The notes under the pieces were generated by a model. That model saw only the letters and a list, made by a program, of their open reading frames with translations, ran no database searches and was not told the DNA's origin. From the NCBI GenBank assembly GCA_024291935.2, contig CM044311.1, positions 16,577,001 through 16,641,000 on the forward strand: a stretch of DNA of 64,000 bases. The letters run 5' to 3'. Positions 23,820-34,939 of the stretch are shown piece by piece; the first letter of the stretch is position 1, and every line of letters begins with the position of its first letter. A program made the translations under genes and the position numbers. This DNA comes from Okapia johnstoni. Its lineage: Eukaryota > Chordata > Mammalia > Artiodactyla > Giraffidae.

Positions 23820-24265
23820 ATAAAGTGAAGTAAGTCAGAAAAAACAAAAACAGATATTGTATATTAATTCATATATATGGAATCTAGAAAAATTATACTG
23901 ATGAATCTATTTGTAGGACAGCAATAGAGACACAGACATAGACAACAGAATTGTGGACACAGTGGGGGATGGAGAGGGTGGGGCCAATTGAGAAAGTAAC
24001 AATGAAACATATACATTACCATATGTAAAACAGATAGCCAGTGGGAATTTGCAGTATAACACAGAGAGCTCAACCTGGTGCTCTGTGACAACCTAACTGG
24101 GTGGGATGGGGTGAAGGTGGGAAGGAGGCTCAAGACTGAGGGGACGTTGTATACCTATGGCTGATTAGTATTGAGGTATAGCAGAAACCAACACAAAATT
24201 GTAAAGCAATTATCCTCCAATTAAAATAAATTAAAAAATAAATTTAAAAACAGTGAAAAAACAGA

Positions 24266-24385
24266 AAGACTTCCCTAGCAGTCCAGTCGTTAAGACAGTA
24301 TGCTTCCACTGCAGGGAATACAGGTTTAATTCCTGATTAGGAACTAAGATTTTATGTGCTGTGGCCAAAAAATTTAAAAATAACA
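24266..24385 (+). mobile_element. CHR-type tRNA-Glu SINE
   Basis: 'agacttccctagcagtccag' head, 'gcttccactgcaggg', 'aggaactaagat' and 'gctgtggccaaaaaa' end. Lies directly after the L1 poly(A). Confidence 0.8.
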
Positions 24386-24932
24386 AATACATTTTTTAAA
24401 GTTAGCAAAAAGAGTTATTGTACCAAAGTGTTTGTGTCATATCATAACTCTCAGCCTTTGTTTACTTGTCTTACATCATTTTTCCTTCCCATTAAAAAAT
24501 AAATATTCAGTATTTGATATGAATCACTGAAAAGAGGGGTAGTGGGATTACACTTATTGTGTGTGCTCATAGTCGTTGTTTATCTGTATGCAAAATTATT
24601 TCCTACTTTTCATCTTTAACGATACTTGCCTTGGTATTATTAGATATTAAGAAGAGAATATGTAGTTATTAATGCAATTGTACCCTGCTGGCGAAATACA
24701 ATTATGTTAATATGTCATTCATATCAAAATTTATCTCTTACTTACAATATTGTAATCTAGCTCAATAGTATGTTAACTGCTATATTTAATACTTATTAGG
24801 CATTATTACAATTTTAAAGCATTATTGTCTCAAACAGTATTAAACACCTTTCAGTATTATGTAATAATATTACATCTTATATAAATGCCATTTAATTACA
24901 TTAATATTAATAAATATTATCTTCATTATTAG
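24386..24932. other. Anonymous AT-rich sequence
   Basis: No gene or repeat recognised; many tatta/taata motifs. Confidence 0.45.
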
Positions 24933-25245
24933 GTGAAGTGAAAGTTGCTGAGTCATGTCTGACTCTTTGCAACCCCATGGACTATACAGTCTGTGGAATT
25001 CTCCAAGCCAGAATACTGGAGTAGGTAGCCTTTCCTTTCTCCGGGGGATCTTCCCAACCCAGGGATCAAACCCCGGTTTCCCACATTGCAGGTGGATTCT
25101 TTATCAGCTAAGCCAAAATGGAAGCCCAAGAATACTGGATTGAGTAGCCTATCCCTTCTCCAGCGGATCTTCCCGATCCAGGAATCAAACCAGGGACTCC
25201 TGGAATGGAGGCTAATTCTTTACCAACTGAGCTATTAGGTAAACT
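24933..25245 (-). mobile_element. BOV-A2-like dimeric SINE (antisense)
   Basis: Full antisense Bov-tA (24933-25125) followed directly by a second copy of the core and head (25128-25245). About 313 bp. Diverged from the younger dimers. Confidence 0.88.
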
Positions 25246-25505
25246 GGCATTTTAATAAAGTCATAAAATCAGTTTGTAGCACTTATTCAAGTTCCCAATT
25301 TGATCAAATAAGGATATTTAGTTTGTACTCATAGCTTCTGCAAGAGAATAAAAACCTATTGCCTGGGAGCTCTGGAAATGGGTCCCAAAATCAATATGAC
25401 AGCAACAAAGGTTATGTAAATGATATAAATTAGAAAACTTTCAGGAAAAGTAAGTTACAGAAGAAATAATTTGTATAAACATTTCATTGTTGGTATTTAT
25501 TAGAG

Positions 25506-25564
25506 GACCCTGGCAAGCTGTAGTCATAGGGTCTCAGAGTTGGACACGACTGATGTGACTTAAC
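25506..25564 (+). mobile_element. 59-bp SINE 3' end with its own TSD
   Basis: Only the last 59 bp of a BovA-type SINE (gaccctggcaagctgtagtc to the gacacgactgatgtgactt end). Flanked by atttattagag at 25495-25505 and 25565-25575 (perfect 11 bp), so it was inserted as a truncated copy. Confidence 0.9.
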
Positions 25565-25618
25565 ATTTATTAGAGTACAAACATTTTTTAAAACTTTTTG
25601 AACTCCTGATATATAAAC

Positions 25619-25672
25619 TAAAATATATTTAATGAACTCTGAATATTTAATAAAATATATTTAATGAACTCT
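25619..25672. repeat. 22-bp perfect direct repeat
   Basis: The 22-bp unit that starts taaaatatattt and ends gaactct occurs at 25619-25640 and 25651-25672, period 32. Confidence 0.9.
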
Positions 25673-25771
25673 CACATATTCTATACATAAATGTTGGCTC
25701 TAGGAAATGTAACGATGAAAAACCTTTGTATTATATTACAAGTTAATCACTAAAATGTTGCTGCCTGTAAG

Positions 25772-26302
25772 TTTCTGTTCAGTCAGTCAGTTCCGTTGCT
25801 CAGTCATATCCAACTCTTTGCGACCCCATGAATTGCAGCACACCAGGCCTCTCTGTCCATCACCAACTCCTGGAGTCTACCCAAACCCATGTCCATCGAG
25901 TCAGTGATGCCACCAAACCATCTCATCCTCTGTCGTCCCCTTCTCCTCCTGCCCCTAATCCTACCCAGCATTAGGGTCTTTTCCAATGAGTCAACTCTTC
26001 ACATGAGGTGGCCAAAGTACTGGAGTCCCAGCTTCAACTTCAGTCCTTCCAATGAACACCCAGGACTGATCTCCTTTAGGATGGGTTGATTGGATCTCCT
26101 TGCAGTCCAAGGGACTCTCAAGAGTCTTCTCCAACACCACAGTTCAAAACCATCAATTCTTCAGCACTCAGCTTTTTTCACCGTCCAACCCTCACATCCA
26201 TTCATGACCACTGGAAAAACCATAGCCTTGACTAGACGGACTTTTGTTGGCAAAGTAATGTCTCTGCTTTTAAATATGCTATCTAGGTTGGCCATAACCT
26301 TC
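25772..26302 (-). mobile_element. BovB LINE, antisense, with TSD at an LTR
   Basis: 531 bp, 3' end first, 5'-truncated in the RT C-terminal region. Flanked by ctgcctgtaag (25761-25771) and ctgcctataag (26303-26313), 11 bp with one mismatch. The right copy begins the LTR fragment. Remnant frames 25804-25986 (minus) carry the C-terminal RT tail. Confidence 0.9.
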
Positions 26303-26676
26303 CTGCCTATAAGCTTAATTATACGTAATTACACATCTTTGGGAATCCTGCCTCCCATGTAATGAATGTTAAGCTAAAACACCTTTGTTTAGGTCACAGG
26401 GAACATCCTTAACAGTCTCGCCTGTGAATGACTGCAGGAAGGAAGAAATAATCACATCCCCTCTGGGGTCTGACTAGAATCAGGACTTTACTTCCTCCTC
26501 TCTAGTATTAGAGAAGCTTGAATTCTAACTCAGGGAAGACTGTTCTTGTAAACATTAGTCCACCATCTTCTTGGTCTGCTATGTTTCTGAATAAAGTCTC
26601 TATTCTTTTCCCCAACATCTTGTCTCTTTATTATTGGCCTGTCATGCAGCAAACAACATGAACTTAAACTCAGTAA
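26303..26676 (+). mobile_element. ERV solo-LTR fragment (ruminant)
   Basis: About 375 bp, in sense, with a polyadenylation signal aataaa at 26590-26595 followed by 'ccccaacatcttgtctc' and ending '...aacttaaactcagtaa'. This 3' end pattern is typical of a ruminant endogenous retrovirus LTR. Only an LTR is present, with no gag, pol or env. The missing start is probably on the left of the BovB insertion (the short ...gttgctgcctgtaag stretch). Confidence 0.7.
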
Positions 26677-27450
26677 AAAATATATCATCAAAATTTTCTA
26701 CTCTAAAGAAACAAAATTGTCTATTTGAGATAGTTCTTTTTATAAATAATCATATATCTGATACCAGATTGATACCAGATAAGAGAATAGAATCCAGGAC
26801 TCCACAACTCTAGTCTAGAGTATTTTCCAAAATGTGCAAGATAATATTGTAAACTCTGGGATGTTATTAAGCTAGAGACGGTGTCATGCAATCTCAAAAG
26901 TAACAAACAAATGCAGATTATTCTCTCATTTGGTGCCCAGCATGCACCATATGCCTAACGCTACAATCTGCTATAAAATATATGAAAATCAAAGAGGAAT
27001 GAAATGATGGAAGATCTACTAAGCTATACTTTCTCTATAAGACACCTTAAATATTTATCCCAATTACTTCTCACAACCACCTTTAGAATGATACATTACA
27101 ATCCTTATGGTACAAATAAGAATACTGAGATTCACAGATTCAAGACACAATCTTTAAATAGCAACATTGAAATTTTAACCAAATGGTCTGATTTTAAAAA
27201 TCCATCTTGTCCTTACTGAGTCAGAAGGTATCCATGCCTCTTTAGTATTTAGCTTAAGATTCAATATCTTATTATTTTTTGTTTTTTTCTTTAGAGAGAG
27301 GGATCAATGTCATCTTATTGAATAGCAAAGTTAATAAAATAAAAATAAAATCAGATCATTTGGTTAAATTCTGACTTTACTGCTTTAAGTTTGTAAACTG
27401 AATCTGTGAATATCAGTAGGTAAGAGAGATGTATACCAATCAAGTACAAG
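26677..27450. other. Anonymous sequence with probable MIR
   Basis: Positions 27050-27220 ('cccaattacttctcacaacc', 'ggtacaaataagaatactgag', 'accaaatggtctgatttt') follow an antisense MIR. The 71-residue frame there is MIR translation. Nothing else recognised. Confidence 0.45.
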
Positions 27451-27672
27451 AGGGCTTCCCTGACAGCTCAGTGGGTAAAGAATCTGACTGCAATGTTGGA
27501 GATACAGGAGACACAGGTTTGATTCCTGGGTCAGGAAGATCCTCTGGAGAAAGAAAACAGCAACTCTATCCAGTATTCTTGCCTAAAAGATCCCATGGAC
27601 AGAGGAGGCTGATAAGCTACAGTCCAAAGTGTCACAGAGTCAGACATGACAGAGTGGCTACGCATGCACAGG
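27451..27672 (+). mobile_element. Bov-tA SINE
   Basis: Full-length sense copy: ggcttccctgacagctcagt head, 'aggtttgattcctgggtcagg', BovA tail 'gtcacagagtcagacatgac'. Moderately diverged. Confidence 0.9.
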
Positions 27673-28715
27673 TAAAGAATTCACATTTGTTTTTAACTTT
27701 TTAAAATACTTGAGAAAGGAAATAAATAACACACTCAAAATAGGATGATTTTAAAAAAATTTATGGACAATAACATTAAACAAAGTTATGGACTAACTAC
27801 AGGAGAACCTCAAAGGTAGCTAAGCTCCCAGCAGTGAAGTTTTTAGCAAGCCTCAACTAAAAGCAGGGACAGGTTACAGAAATCTGGAGATGGATTGCCA
27901 AAAGCAAGCTGCTTCAAGAGGAATAGTTACCTATGCCTGGAGGCAAACCTGCAGGAGGGCATCCAAAAGTTTTATCTAATACCCTAAGTTTACCTTATTT
28001 CTTCCCTCTGATGGTCCCCTGGTACTCACTTGATCATAAACTCAATGCAAACATATTAGGTGATTGAGTGCTAGCAAAGTAATACCCACTTGGTTTGATT
28101 AGTAAAAAGACAATTTTCAGAACTAAGAGAGTGTTGGTACACACTATTCCACATTATGATACAGCACATTTTTGCTTATTTGTGGGAAATTCATTTTGTG
28201 AAAATATTGAAGAAAAACGCAATACTTTGAAAGGAAGATACCACTATGGTAATAGTGTAGAGTCTAGAGTAAGCTAGACACTGAAGGAAAAGTAAAGGAA
28301 GAGTATGATAGAGACAAAGCCTATAAAAAGCCCATCATGACTAACGAAGGAACAGAAATATCACTTAAATTACTTTAAGGAAAAAAGGGGAGATTTTGGT
28401 TCAGTTAAGGAAGATCAGGAGAAGCCCTGGTTTGTTCATGTGCCAACCCCTAGAATTGTCTCTACTAGAGACACAAATATAATCTGATCACTCCAACCAC
28501 ATGACACTGAGATACAGTCTACCAAAGGCTAAAAGGAAGCAAACAGAGCTTGAAGAAGGAATGTGTGTAGAGAAAAACAACATATTCACTATAGGTCATG
28601 AGCTGTGTTCCTGAAAGATACTTGTGAGAAAAGAGATTTAGAGTTCATCTATGTAGGTTCATAGGACTTAAATTGGGGAGTTTAGAGGGTCTGGTCTTGA
28701 CTAAATTATCCGAAG
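27673..28715. other. Anonymous sequence
   Basis: About 1 kb with no gene or confident repeat. Confidence 0.45.
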
Positions 28716-29095
28716 AAATGACGCTTTTAAAATTTGGTGCTGGAGAAGACTCTTTAGAGTCCCTTGGAATGCAAGGAAATCAAACCAGTTAATTCTAAAG
28801 GAAATCAACCTTGAATATTTATTGGAAGAACTGATGTTAAAATCGAAGCTCCAATATTTTAGCCACCTGATGTGAAGAGTCAACCCGTTGGAAAAGACCC
28901 TGATACTGGGAAAGATTGAGGGCATGAGGAGAAGTGGGTGAAAGAGGACTCGAGATGGTTGGAGGGCATCATCCACTCAACGGACATGAGTTTGAGCAAA
29001 CTCTGGGAGATAGTGAAGGAAAGGGAATCCTGGAATGTTGCAGTCCATGGGGTCGCAAAGAGCTGGACACAACTGAGCGAACAAACAGCAACAAA
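28716..29095 (+). mobile_element. BovB LINE 3' fragment (sense, old)
   Basis: 'ttggtgctggagaagactc' through 'ggaaaagaccctgatactggg' to 'gggtcgcaaagagctggacac'. Plus-strand 3' end; diverged, with an in-frame stop (tga) in place of the usual Met/Arg codons near 28872. Confidence 0.9.
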
Positions 29096-30094
29096 TAAAT
29101 GAAATCGGCAGTGAGGCCCCTATCACTAGAAGTGTTTCAGCAAAGAGTAAAATACATTTCTTTCCAGGTCAGAGTGTTTCTGTGTGATCTATTAGAGAGT
29201 AGGTCTCAGATACACATTTTTTAAACCATATTAAGCATGTAAAATTCTGTTTCTTTCTCCACAAGCATGTGGAAGAAGAATCCCTTGGTTCAAGAACAAT
29301 GGTATTGCAATGAATCACAGAATTATTTACTAGAAAGCACAAAATTTACATAAACTGACTTAATATGTAGGCTACAAGGATAAGGAGTACAGAAAGAAAT
29401 GTTTTCTGTTTATGTAAAACAAAACAAAACTCATCACTCTGTCCTTTGCTGAAAGGAGGTGGAGAGTGAAAGCAGTTATTTGTATTGTATAACATTATGC
29501 TAGTCCCAATAAGAAAAAGGCTATGGTGAAACATTAAAAGAGATTACTTCTCATCTCAATACTACTTCTGAATGAGTACTGTAGCTCTCCAAAAGACCTT
29601 GTGCTCTGATTGGTTTAAAAACAAAACAAAAACAGGGAAAGATATCAGTTCAGTATTTTGTAAAGAATTTAGAATGGATTAAAGGAAAGAAAATAGGTAT
29701 CATAAAAAAAAAATCAAGTGTTCATAAAGGCATACTTTATTTGAGACTAAAATTAATGATACACTTGAAAGTTAATGATGCTGTACTTTTCTAAGATGAA
29801 GTTTATTAAAAGGTTATTAATCTTTGATAAGCATGCATGATTATACACTAGTGTTTTTCATACAATGGTTCTTTTATTGATTGGTTCGTATCTTTAAACG
29901 TTAGATAATTAGCAATAGCAGTATAAATACATTGTGTATTCTTGGGACTTGTTAAAAAGTTATAAGAATGACTTAGATTATTTATTTCGTACACTTATAA
30001 ATTAACCCAAATGAAAATGTGTTTAGTTTCCTACCAAAGTGCTCTTTGATGACACTTAGCTGTTTATACCTTTCATTGTCAATTAGTCATGATA
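29096..30094. other. Anonymous AT-rich sequence
   Basis: About 1 kb with no gene or repeat recognised; aaaacaaaac patches near 29423 and 29622. Confidence 0.45.
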
Positions 30095-30303
30095 AAATCC
30101 CTGATGACTCAGATGGTAAAGAATCTGCCTGCAATCCAGGAGACCTTGGTTCAGTCCCTGGGCTGGGAAGATCCCCTGGAGAAGGAAATGGCAATCCACT
30201 CTAGTATTCTTTCCTGGAGAATCCCACGGACAGAGGAGCTTGGTGGGCCAAAGTTCAAGGGGTCACAAAGAGTTGGACACAACAGAGCGATTTCCACTTT
30301 ACT
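30095..30303 (+). mobile_element. Bov-tA SINE
   Basis: Sense copy lacking the first few bases: 'tgactcagatggtaaagaatctgcctgcaatccaggagacc', intact 'ggttcagtccctgg' box, BovA tail to 30300. Confidence 0.92.
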
Positions 30304-30829
30304 TAAGTGATAAGACATTTCTCTACTTCACAGGGATCTTGAAGGACTAACTTCAGTTACACTGATGAAAAGTCAGTGACCTTCTCAAAAAAAATTCTTA
30401 TAAATATTTCTAAGACATTCTTGTTATTATAAAACCACTATTGACTGAATTTCTCTGGGAATAGGATGTTCCAGTTAATTTAATTTAATTTTCTGTTGAA
30501 CTAAGCATTAGTGGGTAAAGCTATTTTATTTCTGTCTACATTGTTAAAATGGTTTATAAAATCTCTTGGGGTATTTTTCTTGCCTAAACTCAGTCCAGTG
30601 AACATAAACAACCATCCAAATGATAATTTACAATTTGATACTTTATACAGCATCTATAATGTATTGAAAATTGAATTAAGCTTACATTGACAGAAGCTAA
30701 GATACGTTGTTGACTACTATGCTTGAAATAAATTTGTCTTTGTCAGTTTACCCTCTGTTTTATTTTAAGATTATATTCATTTGGAATTTAGTTTGATTGT
30801 TATCTATTACATTAAAAGCAATTGTTATA
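30304..30829. other. Anonymous AT-rich sequence
   Basis: No gene or repeat recognised. Confidence 0.45.
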
Positions 30830-30909
30830 TAGGACTGGCTAAAAAGTTTATTCTGATTTTTCCACACAATGTAATGGAAAATTCTGAACAGACTTTTTGG
30901 CCAACACTA
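30830..30909 (+). mobile_element. Palindromic mariner-derived MITE, second copy
   Basis: 'aggactggctaaaaagtttattctgatttttcca' and the matching 'tggaaaattctgaacagactttttggccaacac'. Same element as at 18034, more diverged at the left terminus. Confidence 0.75.
30831..30908 (+). ncRNA. Candidate miR-2284/2285-like hairpin
   Basis: Stem of two mariner inverted repeats around a cacaatgtaa loop (about 30869-30878). The 5' arm reads aaaagtttattctgattttt and the 3' arm carries gactttttggcc. Same reasoning as for the 18-kb hairpin: family position fits, expression unknown. Confidence 0.35.
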
Positions 30910-31344
30910 GTACAAGCTCATTGAAAATTTCAGGGAGAAACCACTCTAAAATTTGAAAGAATTCCATGGAATATTAAGAAAAATAGTAAATATGATCAGT
31001 CCCTCAATTTAAAAAATAATATGGGCAGAAGTGGGGGAACATTCATTATGATCAAATTTCTCTATTCTACCAATACTTTCATGCAACAGACAAATGTGAG
31101 ATCTCACCACTTCTCTGTCATTTGTCTATTTAGTGGCTGATGCTAAACAATCATTTTCCTGTACTTTGAATAAGCAGTGGATTATATGATTTTACTGAAA
31201 GTGTAGATTAGAAATCCTATTGCCCACAATGTCTGCCCTTTCCAACATTGTTTAACTTATTTAAATAATTTGGGTTTTTTAATTTAAAAATTAAATTAGG
31301 GAATTAGCAATAAAAAGTTAGTAAGTGCTAGTTCACTTTCTTAG
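30910..31344. other. Anonymous AT-rich sequence
   Basis: No gene or repeat recognised. Confidence 0.45.
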
Positions 31345-31815
31345 TTCAGCGTTGTTATCGTTCAGTTGCTAAGTCCTGTCTTTGCAACCCCATGTATGGC
31401 AGTATGTCAGTCTTCCCTGTTCTTCACCATTTCCTGGAGTTTGCTCAAATTCATGTCCATTGAGTAGATGATGCTATCTAACTATCTCATCCTCTGCCAC
31501 CCCCTTCTTCTTTTGCATTCAAACTTTCCCAGCATCAGAGTCTTTTCCAATGAGTCGGCTCCTCACATCAGGTGGCCAAAGTATTGGAGCTTCAGCTTCA
31601 GCATCAGTCCTTCCAAAGAATATTCAGGGTTGATTTCCTTTAGGATTGACTGGTTTGATCTCCCTGCAGTCCAAGGGACTCTCGAGAGTCTTCTCCAACA
31701 CCACATTTCGAAAGCATCAATTCGTCAGCTCTTAGCCTTTATGATCCAACTTTCAGATCCACACATAACTACTGAGAAAACCATAGCTTTGACTGTACAG
31801 AACTTTGCTAAATAT
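31345..31815 (-). mobile_element. BovB LINE, antisense, old and truncated
   Basis: 'gttcagttgctaagtcctgtc' to 'gaaaaccatagctttgactgtacag'. 471 bp, diverged. The 121-residue plus-strand frame over it is an antisense frame of the BovB RT end. Confidence 0.9.
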
Positions 31816-32120
31816 TACTTCATTAACCTTTAGATTATGTGGCTGTAACCAGACAAAAAGTAGATTTTTGCTTCTGGTTAGCATGTAAAAAGTTGGAAGG
31901 AATATTGCTTCCATTCTAATCATAATATAAACTCAAATAAACTATAAAACCATAGTTTTTCTCAAGTCCATCAGAAATATGAGGTTGTAATCCAACCAAA
32001 TTACTCAAATTTCAAAGAGAAAAATGCCCCTGTGAGAAGGAATGGGACACAGCACTCACTCATCTGGGTCAGAGCACTGGGAGAAGATGAGACTGATTAA
32101 CAGCTACTATAAAAATAAAT
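31816..32120. other. Anonymous sequence before the L1
   Basis: About 300 bp, nothing recognised. Confidence 0.45.
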
Positions 32121-33780
32121 GAGGGAACAAGATGGGAGAGGAGTAGGTGGACATGGAGTACATCTCTCTCCACAGATACATCAGGAATACACCTTCAGAC
32201 AGAGAAGTGCATGCAGAACATCAGCTGAGAGCAGGCAGGAGTACCTGACCAGCGGAAGAGAATATATAGACCCGTGCAAAACTCTGTAGGATGAAGGAAT
32301 CAGGAGGAAAAACAGGAGTTTTTCCTGAGGACTGGACCTGCTCTCAGTGGGTGGGGGAACTGAAGCAGGGGTCTGATCCCCACATCAGGGACCTGAGTCA
32401 GAGCAGAAACACTTAAGACAGAGTGAAACAACTGATCTGTGGCAGCCTAAATGGAATGAGAATCCTACAGTCCTTGCCACAACCATGTGTACCACGGTCA
32501 GGGACGTGGGTCCCCTAGAAGGCCTAGTGGCTGGGAGCCAGAGTTTAGGGATTGTGGACCAATCCCAGGGCGAGGGCTGCTGTTGAGTGCAGAGACTGAT
32601 CTAGGGGATGTAAGGGAGGAGATCGTGGTGGGAAATGCCTGTGGAGGAGGAAGGAGGGCAGCGGTGGAAGCAAGGCGATACTGCTGAGTCACGCATAGGG
32701 GGTGGAGCCATCACCATATCCTCTCCCCTGCCACATGCCAGCACTGGCAGCTGAACAATAGAAAGCCTGGCCCATCAAACGCTTGTCACACTGAACTGCA
32801 GAGTAGGACCCCACTCAGGATGCTCCTTTAAGTGACTGACGCTCTGAACAACAGAGAAGGATCCCAGGCAAGGGAGCCCTCTAAATGCCTGAATGGGTGG
32901 AGCTACTGAGAAAGACTGGCCAAAGAGGGCTTCTGATCGCCTGCTCCAAGAGGCTTGCTAGAAGACTCTGATAGGGTCACAACTCCTGCGGTGGAGGCAG
33001 TCCACGTCCTTGCACACATGGTGCCTCCAGGGTCCCCACGAGCCAAGCCCTACACCACCTTCACGCTCAACTCTCACTAGTGCAGAGCTGCCACAGAAAA
33101 AATGTCTTGCGTCTATGCGCACAGGGTTGCTTTGGTCGTGTCCGACTCTTTGCTGCCCTGTGGACTGTGGCCTGCCAGGCTTCTCTGTCAGGGAGGGAGG
33201 GTTCTCCAGGCAAGAATATTGGAGCGTATTGTCCAATATGGGTTGCCATACCCTTCTAGAGCACTATATTTCCTGCTGCCCTAGCCATCAACTTCCCTGA
33301 GTACCTGGTGCTGCCAGAACCCTCGTGAGCCAAGCAGCTGCACCACCTCCACACCTGCCCTCACAGGGGCAAACCCGAGTCCTCCAAGGCAGACTCAGGA
33401 GCAAACCTCAGTGGAGGACCCATATGTAGAGGTGGAAATAAAACCACAATTGAAACCCAGGGACCGTATGACTAAGGAAGAAGACCCAAAACCTTCCCAT
33501 GAGCTGTACAAGCTGCAGATTAAATCCACACGGTCAACTAGGGAGACTCTGTGTCTATGGAATATATAAAAGATCATTGAGAGCTCCCACAAAAGAAAAT
33601 GCACTAGTTCGGATAGCTGTGGACACTGGAGGCTAGAACACAGAGGCGTAGGACCAGGTTAGAATCTGAGCTGTGCCCACAATGGGTCCAGAGATCAGCA
33701 GAGTGTTGGAAGGCACCCTAGGGAGGTGAGGTGAACTGTGACTCTCAGCGAGGGAAAGGACTCTTTCAGCAGTGACAGCA
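32121..33780 (+). promoter_or_regulatory. L1 5' UTR, CpG-rich internal promoter region
   Basis: The only clearly CpG-rich stretch of the window (about 32480-33360). L1 5' UTRs hold an internal RNA polymerase II promoter; that role is family knowledge, and activity here is inferred only. The frames of 60-96 residues on both strands in this part are by-products of GC-rich sequence. Confidence 0.6.
33108..33252 (-). mobile_element. BovA-like segment in L1 5' UTR
   Basis: 'gttgctttggtcgtgtccgac', 'ggactgtggcctgccaggcttc', 'ttctccaggcaagaatattgg', 'gggttgccatacccttct' is an antisense BovA core. The tRNA-like head is missing and no TSD is seen, so it may be part of this L1 subfamily's 5' UTR rather than a later insertion. 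Confidence 0.8.
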
Positions 33781-33983
33781 ATGACTCAAGAAAAACATTT
33801 ATTATTCTTATGTTTTAACTTGTTCTATAGATTCTTTTGGATTTTTTCCTTTTTCTCCCCCTCTGTTGTAGTTGTTGATTTTATTGGCACTATGGAAACT
33901 TTTGAGCTTTTTTTTTTCTGTCACATTTTTTATTGTTATAAACCCCTGCCTCTACGTTGGGCTTTTGCTGTTCTGGGGAATTT

Positions 33984-34032
33984 TCCTTTTTTTTTTTTTT
34001 TTTTTCTTTTTTTTATTTTTTAATTTTTAAAC
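33984..34032 (+). repeat. Poly-T tract in L1 spacer
   Basis: Long T run with single C/A interruptions, typical of the T-rich region between L1 5' UTR and ORF1. Phe-rich frames (33772-34023, 33957-34238) are translations of it. Confidence 0.9.
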
Positions 34033-34939
34033 TTATTCTTATTTTTTCTACATTTATTCTTTCGTTTGTTTTTCCTACTGTTCTTTTCCCCTTGCAGTTA
34101 ATCTTTAATGTATGTAAATCCTCTTCATCTACCTCTATTAAAATTTGCATATCTATTCTTTCTTTCTTTCCTTTCCTCTCAACATATTTGTTAGTTTTGT
34201 TTTCATTGCCTTATTCCCCACTTGGCAACTTGCTTTAGTTTTGTTTTCCAGTCTGTGCTTTAATTAGTTTTGTTCTTAACTGGTAAATATAATTTTTGAT
34301 TTCCTTTATTCGCCAGATCAATATACTCTATTTTTGTTGGACTGTTCTGACTTTGCTCATGGGTGTATATGTATGTGTGCATATTCCATTATTTTAATTA
34401 TTATTTGCCTGATTTTGTAACCGCCATTTTTCTGGAGTTCATCTTTGGTTTCTTGGTTTTGGATATTTGTTTTAAACTCACTTAATGCCATAACAGACCA
34501 CTTATGGAATCTTTGTTCCTGACCAGAGATCAAGCTCTGAGCCTTTGGAGTGAGATCACTGACTTCAAGACCCTAGACTACCAGAGAACTAACCCTAGGG
34601 AGTATCAAATAGTGAAAACTCACACAAAGGAAACCACTTGAATACAAGACCCAGCATCACCCAGCCTCCAGTAGCACTCTGTGCATGATGCCTCATCTAA
34701 ACAACAAACAAAACGAGAATACAAACCAAATCATCAGCAGACAGGATGACCACCTCACTCAGCCTTGCCCATCAGAGAAAAACAAACAAACAAAAACTCA
34801 GCACAAATCTCACCCTATATGAAGCTTATACAAACCACTGGACCAACCTTCGAAGGGCAGAAACAAAAAGGAAGAAAGAACTCAACCTTGAAGCCTGGGA
34901 AAAGGAGACCTCAAGCAATAAGTTAAAAAAATAAAATAA

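Larger units (their letters stand above)
22463..24255 (+). mobile_element. Sense segment of twin-primed L1 to its 3' end
   Basis: Starts at 'gacaacataaacagatgg', the base next after the inverted piece in L1 order (about 38257 of the 32-40 kb copy), and runs through the ORF2 C-terminal region and 3' UTR ('cctatggctgattagtattgagg') to an A-rich tail near 24220-24255. A SINE interrupts it at 22626-22830, a small deletion lies near 22483, and a larger one near 23795. No intact frame remains; the 60-residue frame at 23399-23581 is ORF2 C-terminal debris. Confidence 0.88.

Noticed and set aside
26303..26676. Complete endogenous retrovirus
   Set aside because: Only one partial LTR; no second LTR, primer-binding site or internal genes found nearby.
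33772..34238. Phe-rich hydrophobic frames as membrane proteins
   Set aside because: Translation of the L1 T-rich spacer.
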